Of a stretch of DNA of 64,000 nucleotides, positions 19,589-28,552 are shown piece by piece. The notes beneath the pieces are model-generated. The model made no database searches. It saw only the letters and a list, made by a program, of their open reading frames with translations, and was not told the origin of the DNA. The position numbers and the translations under genes are program-made. Where the stretch lies: the NCBI GenBank assembly GCA_937928045.1, contig CALFWO010000025.1:26670-90669 (forward strand), written 5' to 3'. The first letter of the stretch is position 1. Each line of letters starts with the position of its first letter. Origin of the DNA: an uncultured Saprospiraceae bacterium. Lineage in GTDB: Bacteria > Bacteroidota > Bacteroidia > Chitinophagales > Saprospiraceae.

Positions 19589-19652
19589 TTTAATTATATT
19601 TAAACATTGGACTTTTAGTGAACATTAAAAATTGTCTAAGCGGCTTCCGATA

Positions 19653-20417
19653 ATGAACTTTCGATTCTCTAAATATTTCTATCTCTTAGGCCTAGCGTTT
19701 TTTGCTTGCGCTACTCCATCCAGTAATGTTGTTAGAATTGCCGCAGCTTCGAACATGCAGTTTGCACTACAAAAATTGACGAAAATTTTCGAAGCGAAAA
19801 CGTCCATCAAAACACAATTGATAATCGCCTCATCTGGAAAACATACGGCCCAAATAATGGAAGGTGCTCCTTTCGATGTTTTTCTATCAGCAGACATGGC
19901 ATACCCCGAAAGTATTTATAAAAAAGGACTGAGTTCATCTGCTCCAAAGGTTTATGCCCAAGGGCAATTGGTACTTTGGGCCGGCAAAAAAAATGATGAA
20001 CTGAGTTTGAACACCTTACTTGATACAGACATCAATCATATTGCGATTGCGAATCCCAAAACGGCTCCTTATGGAATCGCAGCCAGTCAAATCTTAGATA
20101 GCTATGATTTGATTTCCTCTGTGAAAAACAAACTGGTCTTTGGAGAAAGTATCTCCCAGGTAAATCAATTTATTAGTACTGGAGCCGTGCAATTAGGATT
20201 CACAGTTAAATCTGTTGTCATGGCCAATAAGTTAAATTTCGAAGGCTCTTGGATTGACTTACCAAAAGAGACTTATGAGCCAGTTAACCAAGGAATTGTA
20301 CTGCTTGACAAAAAGAATGGAAAGAACCAGAATGCCTTAGAATTTTATAATTTTCTTTTTTCCAATGAAGCGCAGCAAGTTTTGAAAGATTTCGGATATT
20401 TAGGTATTGATAATTAA
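19653..20417 (+). CDS. modA: Molybdate ABC transporter substrate-binding lipoprotein ModA
   Basis: From ATG at 19653 the protein is 254 residues; a TTG seven codons upstream is less likely. The N-terminus ends in a lipobox-like LAFFAC, so this ModA is probably a lipoprotein rather than a free periplasmic protein. The mature part starts VVRIAAASNMQFAL and contains SSGKHTAQI, GAPFDVFLSADM and ANPKTAPYGIAA, the anion-binding loops of the ModA family. It delivers molybdate or tungstate to ModBC. It is the first gene of a modABC operon, 18 bases before modB, and a strong terminator isolates it from the gene upstream. No Mo-binding regulator (ModE) or molybdenum cofactor gene is in the window. Confidence 0.93.
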   Translation: MNFRFSKYFYLLGLAFFACATPSSNVVRIAAASNMQFALQKLTKIFEAKTSIKTQLIIASSGKHTAQIMEGAPFDVFLSADMAYPESIYKKGLSSSAPKVYAQGQLVLWAGKKNDELSLNTLLDTDINHIAIANPKTAPYGIAASQILDSYDLISSVKNKLVFGESISQVNQFISTGAVQLGFTVKSVVMANKLNFEGSWIDLPKETYEPVNQGIVLLDKKNGKNQNALEFYNFLFSNEAQQVLKDFGYLGIDN

Positions 20418-20435
20418 ATACCTTCATTAGACTGA

Positions 20436-21110
20436 ATGACCAATTGGGCTCCTCTTATACTCACTTTGAAACTAGCCTTGATCACCACGTTCATTCTTCT
20501 AATCCTTAGCATACCCGTGGCTTTTTGGTTATCTCGAACCAAATCTAGAATCAAACCTATAATCGAGACCATTGTTACCATGCCATTGGTTTTGCCGCCT
20601 ACGGTACTGGGCTTTTATTTTTTACTAGCTTTTAGTCCGAACAATTCTTTCGGAGCTTGGCTTGACAACACCTTTGGATTACAATTGCTATTTTCATTCA
20701 CTGGATTGGTGATTGCTTCCGTTATTTATAGTTTACCTTTTATGGTTCAACCTATTCAATCGGGTCTAAAAAATCTATCTCCCTCTTTAGCAGAAGCAGC
20801 TTACTTGATGGGCAAGTCAAAATGGGAAACTTTGCGTCATGTTCAACTTCCGAATATTAAGGCTTCAGTAATTACAGGGATTGTTTTGTCTTTCGCACAT
20901 ACGGTTGGAGAATTCGGTGTAGTATTAATGATAGGAGGTAATATCCCCGGTCAGACTAAGGTAGCTTCCATTGCCATATATGATGAAGTTGAAGCAATGA
21001 ATTATTCCGCAGCACATTTCTACTCCTTTGTTTTGTTTGCCATCACTTTTTGTATTCTACTTTCCGTTTATTCGTTAAACAATAGACATTTTAAAGGTCT
21101 GTGGAGATGA
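20436..21110 (+). CDS. modB: Molybdate ABC transporter permease ModB
   Basis: The 224-residue inner-membrane permease has about five transmembrane helices. It has the ModB start TLKLALITTFILL, the helix-breaking MPLVLPPTVLGFYFL (about 49-63), and the ABC-contact (EAA) loop EAAYLMGKSKWETLRHVQLP (about 120-139). The later motif HTVGEFGVVLMIGGNIPGQT is typical of molybdate permeases. It forms the channel of the importer with ModA and ModC. Its stop overlaps the modC start by four bases (ATGA), which indicates translational coupling. Confidence 0.96.
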   Translation: MTNWAPLILTLKLALITTFILLILSIPVAFWLSRTKSRIKPIIETIVTMPLVLPPTVLGFYFLLAFSPNNSFGAWLDNTFGLQLLFSFTGLVIASVIYSLPFMVQPIQSGLKNLSPSLAEAAYLMGKSKWETLRHVQLPNIKASVITGIVLSFAHTVGEFGVVLMIGGNIPGQTKVASIAIYDEVEAMNYSAAHFYSFVLFAITFCILLSVYSLNNRHFKGLWR

Positions 21111-21949
21111 TAAACATTACATTACAAAAGCGATTAAATTCCGCCAAAGGAGAAATGCTTTTGGATATTCAATTCAAAGTTGCAAATGGAGAATTTATTG
21201 CTTTGTATGGTCCTTCAGGAGCTGGAAAAACGTCAACCCTAAAAATGATTGCTGGATTATTGAAGCCAGATAATGGACTTTTGAAAGTGTCCGAACAAAC
21301 TTGGTTTGATCAATCTGCCAAAGTCAATTTGTCTGCGCAAAAGCGAAATATTGGATTTGTTTTTCAAGACTACGCTCTTTTTCCAAACATGACAGTCCTA
21401 GAAAATTTAAAATTTGCAAGTCAGAATGCTCCAAATCTAATTTCAGAATTAATAACCATTATGGAACTTGGATCATTAAAAGATGTTCTTCCTTCTCAAC
21501 TATCCGGTGGTCAGCAACAGCGAGTAGCTTTGGCTCGAGCGGCTGTCCAGCAACCTAATATATTATTGCTAGACGAACCACTTTCCGCGGTTGACAACTT
21601 ACTTCGCTCCAAACTTCAAGATTACATACTGCAGATTCACGAACGTTTTAAATTTACTACTATAATGATTAGCCATGATCAAAAAGAAATATTAAAAATG
21701 GCTAATCGATGTATTATTTTGAACAATGGGAAAATTACTACCGATGGCCCACCAACTGATGTTTTCTTTACCGATCTCATAACTACAACGGATAAATTAG
21801 AGGCAAAAATTATTCACATCGCAATTAATTCTGAAAATGCAGTACTCACTATAGAATTACAAAATAGTTTGATTCGAACCCAGGTTAGTTTAGCGAAAGC
21901 GGCAACTTTAAATATTGGGGATAGAATTTCTCTTCAAGCTAGTTTATAA
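21107..21949 (+). CDS. modC: Molybdate ABC transporter ATP-binding protein ModC
   Basis: The start is ATG at 21107, which overlaps the modB stop (ATGA); a GTG two codons earlier is possible. The 280-residue ATPase has Walker A YGPSGAGKTST, the Q-loop FVFQDYALFP, the signature LSGGQQQRVALARA, Walker B LLLDEPLSAVD and the switch His in ISHD. The C-terminal tail (about 230-280) is shorter than the usual ModC Mop domain (typical length about 350) and looks like a single small TOBE-like barrel, so regulation by bound molybdate may be reduced. It powers the ModAB importer from the cytosolic side. Confidence 0.94.
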   Translation: MINITLQKRLNSAKGEMLLDIQFKVANGEFIALYGPSGAGKTSTLKMIAGLLKPDNGLLKVSEQTWFDQSAKVNLSAQKRNIGFVFQDYALFPNMTVLENLKFASQNAPNLISELITIMELGSLKDVLPSQLSGGQQQRVALARAAVQQPNILLLDEPLSAVDNLLRSKLQDYILQIHERFKFTTIMISHDQKEILKMANRCIILNNGKITTDGPPTDVFFTDLITTTDKLEAKIIHIAINSENAVLTIELQNSLIRTQVSLAKAATLNIGDRISLQASL

Positions 21950-21998
21950 ATTCACTTTTCAGTTTTAGTTTTTTATCCAATCTTACTAAGAACATTTC

Positions 21999-22517
21999 AT
22001 GCAAATCCTAAAAACACATTATCATCCTGACATTAAAGATCTCGGAAATAAAACAGTATTTACAAGATTGGCAACCAGGAGCATCGCAGTACAAGGACAA
22101 AATATCTTATTAATGTATACCGAACGATATGAAGATTACAGTCTACCCGGTGGTGGAATTGATTTAGGAGAAGATAGAATTTCGGGAATGAAAAGAGAAC
22201 TTATTGAAGAAACTGGAGCTCAAAATATTAGAAATATCAAACCCTTTGGGGCTTATGAAGAATATAGACCTTGGTACAAACCGGACTATGATATCCAACA
22301 CATGATCTCTTATTGTTACACTTGCGAAATTGAAAAAGAGTTGGGAGCGTCGAAACTTGAATCCTATGAAATAAAAAATGGTATGAAAGCATTATGGGTA
22401 AATATTAATGTTGCTATTCGTCATAATGAAGAAACTATGGCAAACAGTACAAAAAAAGGAATGTCCATTGAACGAGAGACTTTTTTGCTAAGGGAAATAT
22501 TGAAGACTTTGGATTAG
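21999..22517 (+). CDS. Nudix hydrolase
   Basis: The 172-residue protein has a Nudix box beginning GGGIDLGED (about 50) and closing RELIEETGA (about 66), which fits GX5EX7REUXEEXGU. The catalytic helix glutamates are intact. Substrates of the superfamily are nucleoside diphosphates linked to another group; the substrate here cannot be told. It follows modC by 49 bases on the same strand with no visible terminator, so read-through from the mod operon is possible. Confidence 0.88.
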   Translation: MQILKTHYHPDIKDLGNKTVFTRLATRSIAVQGQNILLMYTERYEDYSLPGGGIDLGEDRISGMKRELIEETGAQNIRNIKPFGAYEEYRPWYKPDYDIQHMISYCYTCEIEKELGASKLESYEIKNGMKALWVNINVAIRHNEETMANSTKKGMSIERETFLLREILKTLD

Positions 22518-22629
22518 TTGATTTTCATTTTCTAAAATTGTCATTCCTAACAAAATTATCCTACTACTTACACAACTTAACAATAATAAATCGCATCTCA
22601 TTAATTGATAGCTTTTAGTAATACAAACT

Positions 22630-23877
22630 ATGAAAACGTTTAAGCGAATAGCATTAATTGTTACATTGACATTAATTTGGGCAATGTTCATTGGCGGTGG
22701 ATTAATAAAAGGATACTTACTAAAACCAATTGCATCTAAGAATGATTCTGATGCTTTCGTCGAAGCATTGAAAGACAAAATAGAAAGTAAATTTGTTGGA
22801 AACCTAGCTTTCGTTCTTATCGAAAATGGTGTTGTAACTAGAGATTATTTTTATTCTGTAGACCAACCTATTGACAGCCATTCCATTTTCCCTGTTGCTT
22901 CCATTAGCAAATGGGTGACATCATTCGGTGTGCTAAAACTAGTCGAACAAGGGATATTAGATTTGGATCAACCAGTGGAGTCTTACTTAACTAGATGGAA
23001 TCTACCTGAAACAAAATTTGACAATAATAAAGTAACCATCAGGAACTTACTATCGCATTCATCTGGCTTGGTTGACGACCTTGGTTACGATGGATTTGAT
23101 TTAGACGAAAGTGTTCAAACAATTGAAGAATCTTTAACCAAAGCATCAGACGCTCCTTATTCTGAGGGCATCGCAAAAATTGGCTATGAGCCAGATAGCG
23201 AATATAAATACTCAGGAGCTGGTTATACAATTCTACAGTTGGTCATTGAAGAAGTCACCGGAATGACCTTTAGAAAGTTTATGAAAAAAGAGGTATTTCT
23301 ACCTTTAGAAATGAATAACTCTGATTTTTTAATTTCAGAAAAGAATAGGCCATTCCTTGTTCCAATTTATAAGAATGATAGCACAATCAGAGCCTATAGA
23401 AAATTCACGGCATTAGCGGCTGCCTCATTACTAACTTCTACTTCCGATCTATCTAAGTTTGTATTGGCCAATATATCATCGAATGAGGTAGTTGGAAAAA
23501 ATACAATTAATCTGATGAGTGAGCCTCAATCATTTAGAAATAACACTCCAATGCATGGTTTGGGTCCACATCTTTATAGCCAGCATGATTCTAAATCCAA
23601 AATTATCGGTCATGATGGAAGTGGGAATAATGCACTAAATACTGCGGCCAGAATTAATCTTAATTCAAAAAATGGAATAATAATATTAGAGACTGGTAAT
23701 TTCGATATCGCCTCTACTCTAGCAGATGAATGGTTATTTTGGGATGCCGGTATAGCAGACTATGTCGTTATCACAAGAAACATCAGATACTTGGCAACGT
23801 TACTAATCATTGGAATTGTTTTAATAATTTTTTCTTCAATATTATTAAACAAAAGAGTTTCTATTGAAAAAAACTGA
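22630..23877 (+). CDS. Membrane-anchored serine hydrolase (beta-lactamase / class C penicillin-binding protein family)
   Basis: The 415-residue protein has transmembrane helices at both ends (about 6-28 and 388-408) with the catalytic domain outside. The SxxK motif is SISK (Ser91, Lys94), the second motif is YSGAGYTILQ (about 197), and the third is the HxG type in IGHDGSGN. RNLLSHSSGL is also typical of the beta-lactamase-like Pfam family. Members are esterases, D-amino-acid peptidases or lactamase relatives; the substrate cannot be predicted. The two-anchor arrangement suggests action on envelope material. Its stop codon lies within a perfect inverted repeat. Confidence 0.9.
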   Translation: MKTFKRIALIVTLTLIWAMFIGGGLIKGYLLKPIASKNDSDAFVEALKDKIESKFVGNLAFVLIENGVVTRDYFYSVDQPIDSHSIFPVASISKWVTSFGVLKLVEQGILDLDQPVESYLTRWNLPETKFDNNKVTIRNLLSHSSGLVDDLGYDGFDLDESVQTIEESLTKASDAPYSEGIAKIGYEPDSEYKYSGAGYTILQLVIEEVTGMTFRKFMKKEVFLPLEMNNSDFLISEKNRPFLVPIYKNDSTIRAYRKFTALAAASLLTSTSDLSKFVLANISSNEVVGKNTINLMSEPQSFRNNTPMHGLGPHLYSQHDSKSKIIGHDGSGNNALNTAARINLNSKNGIIILETGNFDIASTLADEWLFWDAGIADYVVITRNIRYLATLLIIGIVLIIFSSILLNKRVSIEKN

Positions 23878-23914
23878 TACATGCAATGATCACGATATTG
23901 CCCATTGCATGTAT
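23877..23914. terminator. 12-base perfect inverted repeat between convergent genes
   Basis: ATACATGCAATG (23877-23888) and CATTGCATGTAT (23903-23914) are perfect reverse complements around 14 bases. The repeat begins at the last base of the stop codon of the serine hydrolase. It may act as a bidirectional terminator or transcript-end stabiliser, though neither side has a T-run. Confidence 0.55.
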
Positions 23915-23962
23915 TAAGATTATAAAATTAACCAAGCTAAAAAACTTAGTTGCCCTTTAAGA

Positions 23963-26900
23963 CTAATTTTTAAATGATAAGGTGGTCATAGAACCAACCG
24001 AAGCTCCTGATTGATTCGACTTGAACTTTAAAATTATGTCATGAACTCCTGTTAGAGCTGAAATTGGAACAACCATTTCATTTGGAGGTCCATTCAATTG
24101 ACTTTCTACCATTTCTCCTGAGAATATTGCATCACTGTTGGTATTATCTAAATAGATTTTTACTTGACCACCTACATTAAATTCTTTAGGCGCTGAATAA
24201 TTAATTGTCAATGTACTTAGACCTGTTAAATCCAAATCACTGTAAGTAATCACTGCCTCATCATTTACAATTACGATATCGAATTCTTCCTCCAATCCAG
24301 GCACCATATCTGCAGTAATTGTCATTTTCGTGGCCTTCTCGGCTGATGTAAATTGAGTTGCAGATAAGTTCGCAGGAAGCAATGTAATATTTGAAAAAGT
24401 TCGAATTGGTTCAATTCCGTTCGCACCTTTATCAGTATAAGAAGCTTTCAAGACAAATTTACCTCCTGAGCTTTTTCCTTTTGGAATTTTCAAATCGTAA
24501 GATCCTGTTGCTGGCAATGATACTGTCTTTTTTTCTTCTGTTAATCCCAATATATAATTAGCCATAGACCTGACATCAGATGGTTTCAAATCAGGATGCG
24601 CTGCCATCGCTGTTTCGCCCCAAACACCTCCACCACCATTTTTGATTTTGGCGGTTAGATAGTCGATTTTCTTGGATCTAACTATGTTTTGTTTTACATA
24701 CTTTTTGCTTATATCAATATAACTAGGCCCAATAGACTTTTCATTTACTTTATGGCAACTTACGCAATCTGATTTACCAATTGCTTCCAACCCAGGTGAA
24801 CTGGACTTTATTTGAGACAAGGCCATATGTCCTTGCGCTATACTCGTCTCATCATATCCCATTTCCAGATAATCGACTGTCAAAGCAATTTTACTCTCTG
24901 CAATTGCTCCATCTTCTTGATCACTAACCAGCACTTTATAATTAATAGTTTGATCAGGAAAATAAAAGTTACTATTTCCAGCAAGTTGAACATCGACTTC
25001 CGGTGGAGTGTTACCTGCCAATATTTTAATTTGGGTAGCATTTGATTCTCCTGAATCATCAGACACTACCAATTTAGCTTGATAAATCCCAGCGTTTTCA
25101 TAAGTGTGACTAACTGTTTTTCCTAAAGCAGTAGCACCATCTCCGAATTCCCAACTATAAGTTAAGTTGTCTCCATCTGGATCAACTGAATTTGAAGCAT
25201 CAAAATTGGCAACGAATGGAATTGCGGCCGAAGTTTTATCTACCTTAATTTTAGCAGCAGGAACTCGATTTCCTCTTAAATATTTTACTCTACTGAGTAC
25301 GGCATTTTCATTTGCTGTAAACCAACCGGAACCATATTCCAAAGTATAGAAATAGCCATCCTTTCCTAAAGCCACATCCATTAGATTGTTCCATTTCGTA
25401 CCGGGCATAAAAGGTTCAATTCTTTTCCGATCTCCATTCTCATCAAAAGAAACGGACATTATCCAACCACGCATCCAGTCATACACAAAGAGTTTATCAT
25501 CGTAATAATCAGGAAATCTATTTTCATGTGTAAACTTTTCTTTGTGGAAAATAGGACCGGCCATAGCATTTCTAGAACCTGATCCCATTAGCGGAAAATC
25601 ATCTGATTTTGCATAAGGATACCAAATCATTGCTGCTTGCGCCGGTGGTAATATTTTTTCTCCCGTATTGTTCGGAGAATCATTTACTGGCTTTTGAGGA
25701 TCACGTTGCTGACTTGATTTTTTAGCCGCAAAATTGTAATCATTGTAAGCATAATTATTTCCAATAAAATATGGCCAACCAAAAAATCCAGGTGCTTTGG
25801 CTTGATTTACTTCATCATATCCTCTTGGGCCAAAGCCCAATGAATCCACATTCGAATCAGGTCCAACTTCTCCCCAATAAACATAGTTGGTTTCAGAATC
25901 TATTGAAAATCTAAAAGGATTTCTACAGCCCATTACATATATCTCTGGACGGCCTTTTGAACCATCTTTAGGAAATAAATTTCCATCGGGAATGTCATAG
26001 GTTCCATCAGCATTCACTTTTATACGCAATAACTTCCCTCGAAGATCAGCTGTATTGGAAGAGGATTTTTGCGCATCAAAAGGACCTCTTCCTTCTTGCT
26101 CATCGGTAGGACTGAATCCATTAGACTCATGTGGATTTGTATTGTCCCCAATAGAAATCCATAAATAACCGTTATGATCAAATTCTAAGGAACCACCACT
26201 GTGGCAACATTCATCTCTTTGAACTGGAACTTTTAATATTACCTTTTCATTTTTCAAAACATCTCCAGGTTCTGCTTCATAATCAAAATCAAATCTAGAT
26301 ATTGATTGATACGGCTGATCTGGATGAGAATAAGTCAAGAAAATATGTTTGGTCTTTTCAAAATTCGGATCTAAAGCAAGTCCTATTAGTCCATCTTCCT
26401 CTCCGGAATAAACTTCGACATTGGTCAAAGTTCTTGTTGCTTCCATATCTAAGTCATACAATTTTATCGCCCCTTTTCTTTCAATAAAAACAATATGGCC
26501 TTCTGGTAACAAATCCAACTCCATTGGTTCTTGAAAGTAGTTGTCCAATTCCTCTTTTACAAATCTATTTTCCTCAGGAATAATTCCTGGTTTATTATAG
26601 TTCAGCTCGTTAAAATTAGCAGCTGTCCATAATAAAGCTTCCTCTAAATGTTTGATGAATTTGGGATCTTCAAACGATTCATCGGTATGTCCTCCACCAG
26701 TATAAAACGCCCTTCCCCCATCAAATTCATGATACCAAGCAATTGGATGTGTATCTCCATTTGTACCTCCTTCGTAGGAGCTTTCATCCAAATTCAGTAC
26801 TGAAATAACATTTGGATTAATCTTTTTATAGTTATACCATTCATCATTTCTTTCCCATTGTTGCGGCAAGTGATCTGTACATCTGTGATGGTTCTTTGTC

Positions 26901-27331
26901 TTTTCTACAACTGCTGTTCTTACATTCGGATTATTCGGATGGCCATTAAAATAGGCGCCAACCAATTCACCGTACCAAGGCCATTCATATTCTGTATCAG
27001 CCGCGGCATGAATTCCTAAAAATCCACCACCGGCCTGTATATATCTTTTGAATTCCAGTTCTTGTGATCGTGTAAAAACATCACCCGTAGTACTTAAGAA
27101 AACTACTGAAGCATATTGCTTCAAATTGTTACTATTAAAGTCTTCTGCGCTCTCTGTTTTTTCTATGATCCAATTGTTCTTTTCAGCTAAAGATTCAAAC
27201 ATCTTAATACCTACTGCAATTGACTCATGACGAAACCCTTCAGTTTTGCTGAAAATTAATATTTTAACTGGCTCCTTTTTACAACCAATAAACAATGATA
27301 TTATAAATAGAAAAGTGATTAATTTTTTCAT
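23963..27331 (-). CDS. Multidomain lipoprotein: ThuA-like, PQQ-dependent sugar dehydrogenase, PKD, cytochrome c and CBM6-like domains
   Basis: Translation from ATG at 27331 gives 1122 residues; a GTG 15 codons upstream is possible but would spoil the signal. MKKLITFLFIISLFIGC is a lipoprotein signal. A ThuA/glutamine-amidotransferase-like domain (about 20-235) has GGGFLGIHAAADTEY and GHPNNPNVR. A six-bladed PQQ-type glucose/sorbosone dehydrogenase (about 270-690) follows, with GLALDPNFE, HSGGSLEFDHNGYLWISIGD and GCRNPFRFSID (separate motifs). A PKD domain (about 700-780) has NSVDPDGDNLTYSWEFGDG. A haem site CVSCH lies near residue 855, and a CBM6-like sandwich forms the end. Electrons from a sugar could pass to the attached cytochrome at the cell surface. 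Such fusions recur in Bacteroidota; the substrate is unknown. Confidence 0.9.
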   Translation of the reverse strand: MKKLITFLFIISLFIGCKKEPVKILIFSKTEGFRHESIAVGIKMFESLAEKNNWIIEKTESAEDFNSNNLKQYASVVFLSTTGDVFTRSQELEFKRYIQAGGGFLGIHAAADTEYEWPWYGELVGAYFNGHPNNPNVRTAVVEKTKNHHRCTDHLPQQWERNDEWYNYKKINPNVISVLNLDESSYEGGTNGDTHPIAWYHEFDGGRAFYTGGGHTDESFEDPKFIKHLEEALLWTAANFNELNYNKPGIIPEENRFVKEELDNYFQEPMELDLLPEGHIVFIERKGAIKLYDLDMEATRTLTNVEVYSGEEDGLIGLALDPNFEKTKHIFLTYSHPDQPYQSISRFDFDYEAEPGDVLKNEKVILKVPVQRDECCHSGGSLEFDHNGYLWISIGDNTNPHESNGFSPTDEQEGRGPFDAQKSSSNTADLRGKLLRIKVNADGTYDIPDGNLFPKDGSKGRPEIYVMGCRNPFRFSIDSETNYVYWGEVGPDSNVDSLGFGPRGYDEVNQAKAPGFFGWPYFIGNNYAYNDYNFAAKKSSQQRDPQKPVNDSPNNTGEKILPPAQAAMIWYPYAKSDDFPLMGSGSRNAMAGPIFHKEKFTHENRFPDYYDDKLFVYDWMRGWIMSVSFDENGDRKRIEPFMPGTKWNNLMDVALGKDGYFYTLEYGSGWFTANENAVLSRVKYLRGNRVPAAKIKVDKTSAAIPFVANFDASNSVDPDGDNLTYSWEFGDGATALGKTVSHTYENAGIYQAKLVVSDDSGESNATQIKILAGNTPPEVDVQLAGNSNFYFPDQTINYKVLVSDQEDGAIAESKIALTVDYLEMGYDETSIAQGHMALSQIKSSSPGLEAIGKSDCVSCHKVNEKSIGPSYIDISKKYVKQNIVRSKKIDYLTAKIKNGGGGVWGETAMAAHPDLKPSDVRSMANYILGLTEEKKTVSLPATGSYDLKIPKGKSSGGKFVLKASYTDKGANGIEPIRTFSNITLLPANLSATQFTSAEKATKMTITADMVPGLEEEFDIVIVNDEAVITYSDLDLTGLSTLTINYSAPKEFNVGGQVKIYLDNTNSDAIFSGEMVESQLNGPPNEMVVPISALTGVHDIILKFKSNQSGASVGSMTTLSFKN

Positions 27332-27367
27332 ATAAACTAAATATTGTCGATTGAAAATTTGCACTAA

Positions 27368-27399
27368 GAAAGCCACAAAGATTCAACCTTGTGGCTTTC
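27368..27399 (-). terminator. Hairpin closing the Ter-type operon
   Basis: GAAAGCCACAA (27368-27378) and TTGTGGCTTTC (27389-27399) form an 11-base perfect stem. Reading on the minus strand it lies about 20 bases past the antiporter stop, followed by TTAG, so the T-run is weak. It separates the operon from the next lipoprotein gene. Confidence 0.6.
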
Positions 27400-27419
27400 A
27401 AAAAATGAATTTAATCAAA

Positions 27420-28541
27420 TTATTGCGGTACTAGACTTCTTAGGAATTCACCAAATTCCACTGCCCAACCGACTTCATATGCTTTGCTGGCTATAAATAC
27501 AGTAAACCCAACATAGATTAATAAAAGTAAAATGGCTTTTATTTTACCCATACCGTCACCCCACATATAAATAACGAAGGCCACAACTGTTGCCAAAAGC
27601 AAAATAACTCTTAACTCTGTAATATTGTCAACTGTATCTGGACTCATTGCAATTGGTCCGTACATCATTGTATATACAAAGAGTGGTAAACCCAATGCAA
27701 AACAAACATCAAATATATTTGAGCCTAGGGCATTCGCAACAGCATCATCATAATCACCATCCATGGCATCTCTATATGAGATAATGGTATCCGGAACTGA
27801 TGTTGCCGCAGATGCTAAGATAACAGCTACAAAGTATGTTGCTATTCCCAGTTCATGTGCAAAACCTTCACAGGCTTGTACTAATAGTGCACATGCTCCC
27901 CCAATAATTATCATAGAAACGATTAGTAAGGTCCATGCATTTCCAGTTTTCATTTCACCTCTAACAAATATTGGTTCCAAATCAAGTGTGAGCAAACACA
28001 TTAATATTGACTTTTCACTGTCTTGATCGTCTTCCTCCTCTTCTTCTTCCTCTTCCTCCTCAGATTTACTACCCATAGTGGTCAACATAATCGTCACATA
28101 GATACCATAAACGCACATCAGAATAAGTCCATGCCACCATTCCAAAGCAGTTCCTTTGATTAAAAATATCAATATTAGTTCTGCAAAAATTAATGACAGA
28201 CCATCTCTTAAAATCACCTTTTTTGAAACCGTCACCCTTTTAGCCAAACCATATCCAATGACTGCCAAGATTACAATCGCCGGGATAATCATCCCATTGA
28301 AAATCGCGGAACCGGCTGTTGTACCAATTCCACTTGCAAAGCCATCTTTATCATGTAGTGCAAAAAGGAACCAGAATGTGGTAAAAAGCTCTGGCATAGA
28401 ACTACCTATAGCATTGATAGTAGCACCACGAACACCATCGGTCAGGTTTCTACCAATGTATTCGGAAGCGGCTTCAAAGCCATCACTCGCTCTCCATATA
28501 ATTAGGCAGGTGAGTACAATTAAAAGTAAGTTGATTATCAT
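27420..28541 (-). CDS. CaCA-family Na+(H+)/Ca2+ antiporter with polyglutamate loop, last gene of the Ter-type operon
   Basis: The 373-residue inner-membrane protein has about ten helices and the two inverted alpha-repeats of cation/Ca2+ exchangers: alpha-1 GATINAIGSSMPELFTT (39-55) with GTTAGSAIFNGMI, and alpha-2 ASAATSVPDTIIS with ANALGSNIFDV. The transport-site acids (Glu51 and the Asp of VPD) are present. A cytosolic loop between the halves carries ten consecutive glutamates (161-170) followed by DDQD. Its start lies 11 bases after the kinase stop with no terminator between, and a hairpin follows it, so it belongs to the Ter operon. The exact ions (Na+/Ca2+, K+-dependent or H+/Ca2+) cannot be told. 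No TerC gene is present; this antiporter may be the membrane arm. Confidence 0.92.
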   Translation of the reverse strand: MIINLLLIVLTCLIIWRASDGFEAASEYIGRNLTDGVRGATINAIGSSMPELFTTFWFLFALHDKDGFASGIGTTAGSAIFNGMIIPAIVILAVIGYGLAKRVTVSKKVILRDGLSLIFAELILIFLIKGTALEWWHGLILMCVYGIYVTIMLTTMGSKSEEEEEEEEEEDDQDSEKSILMCLLTLDLEPIFVRGEMKTGNAWTLLIVSMIIIGGACALLVQACEGFAHELGIATYFVAVILASAATSVPDTIISYRDAMDGDYDDAVANALGSNIFDVCFALGLPLFVYTMMYGPIAMSPDTVDNITELRVILLLATVVAFVIYMWGDGMGKIKAILLLLIYVGFTVFIASKAYEVGWAVEFGEFLRSLVPQ

Positions 28542-28552
28542 ATTGTTTGATT

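Noticed and set aside
27332..27376. N-terminal extension of the ThuA/PQQ lipoprotein from a GTG
   Set aside because: It would place 15 residues before a good lipoprotein signal peptide.
28020..28060. Apparent GAA/GAG microsatellite as a repeat element
   Set aside because: It is coding sequence for the polyglutamate loop of the antiporter with mixed codons, so it is reported as a protein feature only.
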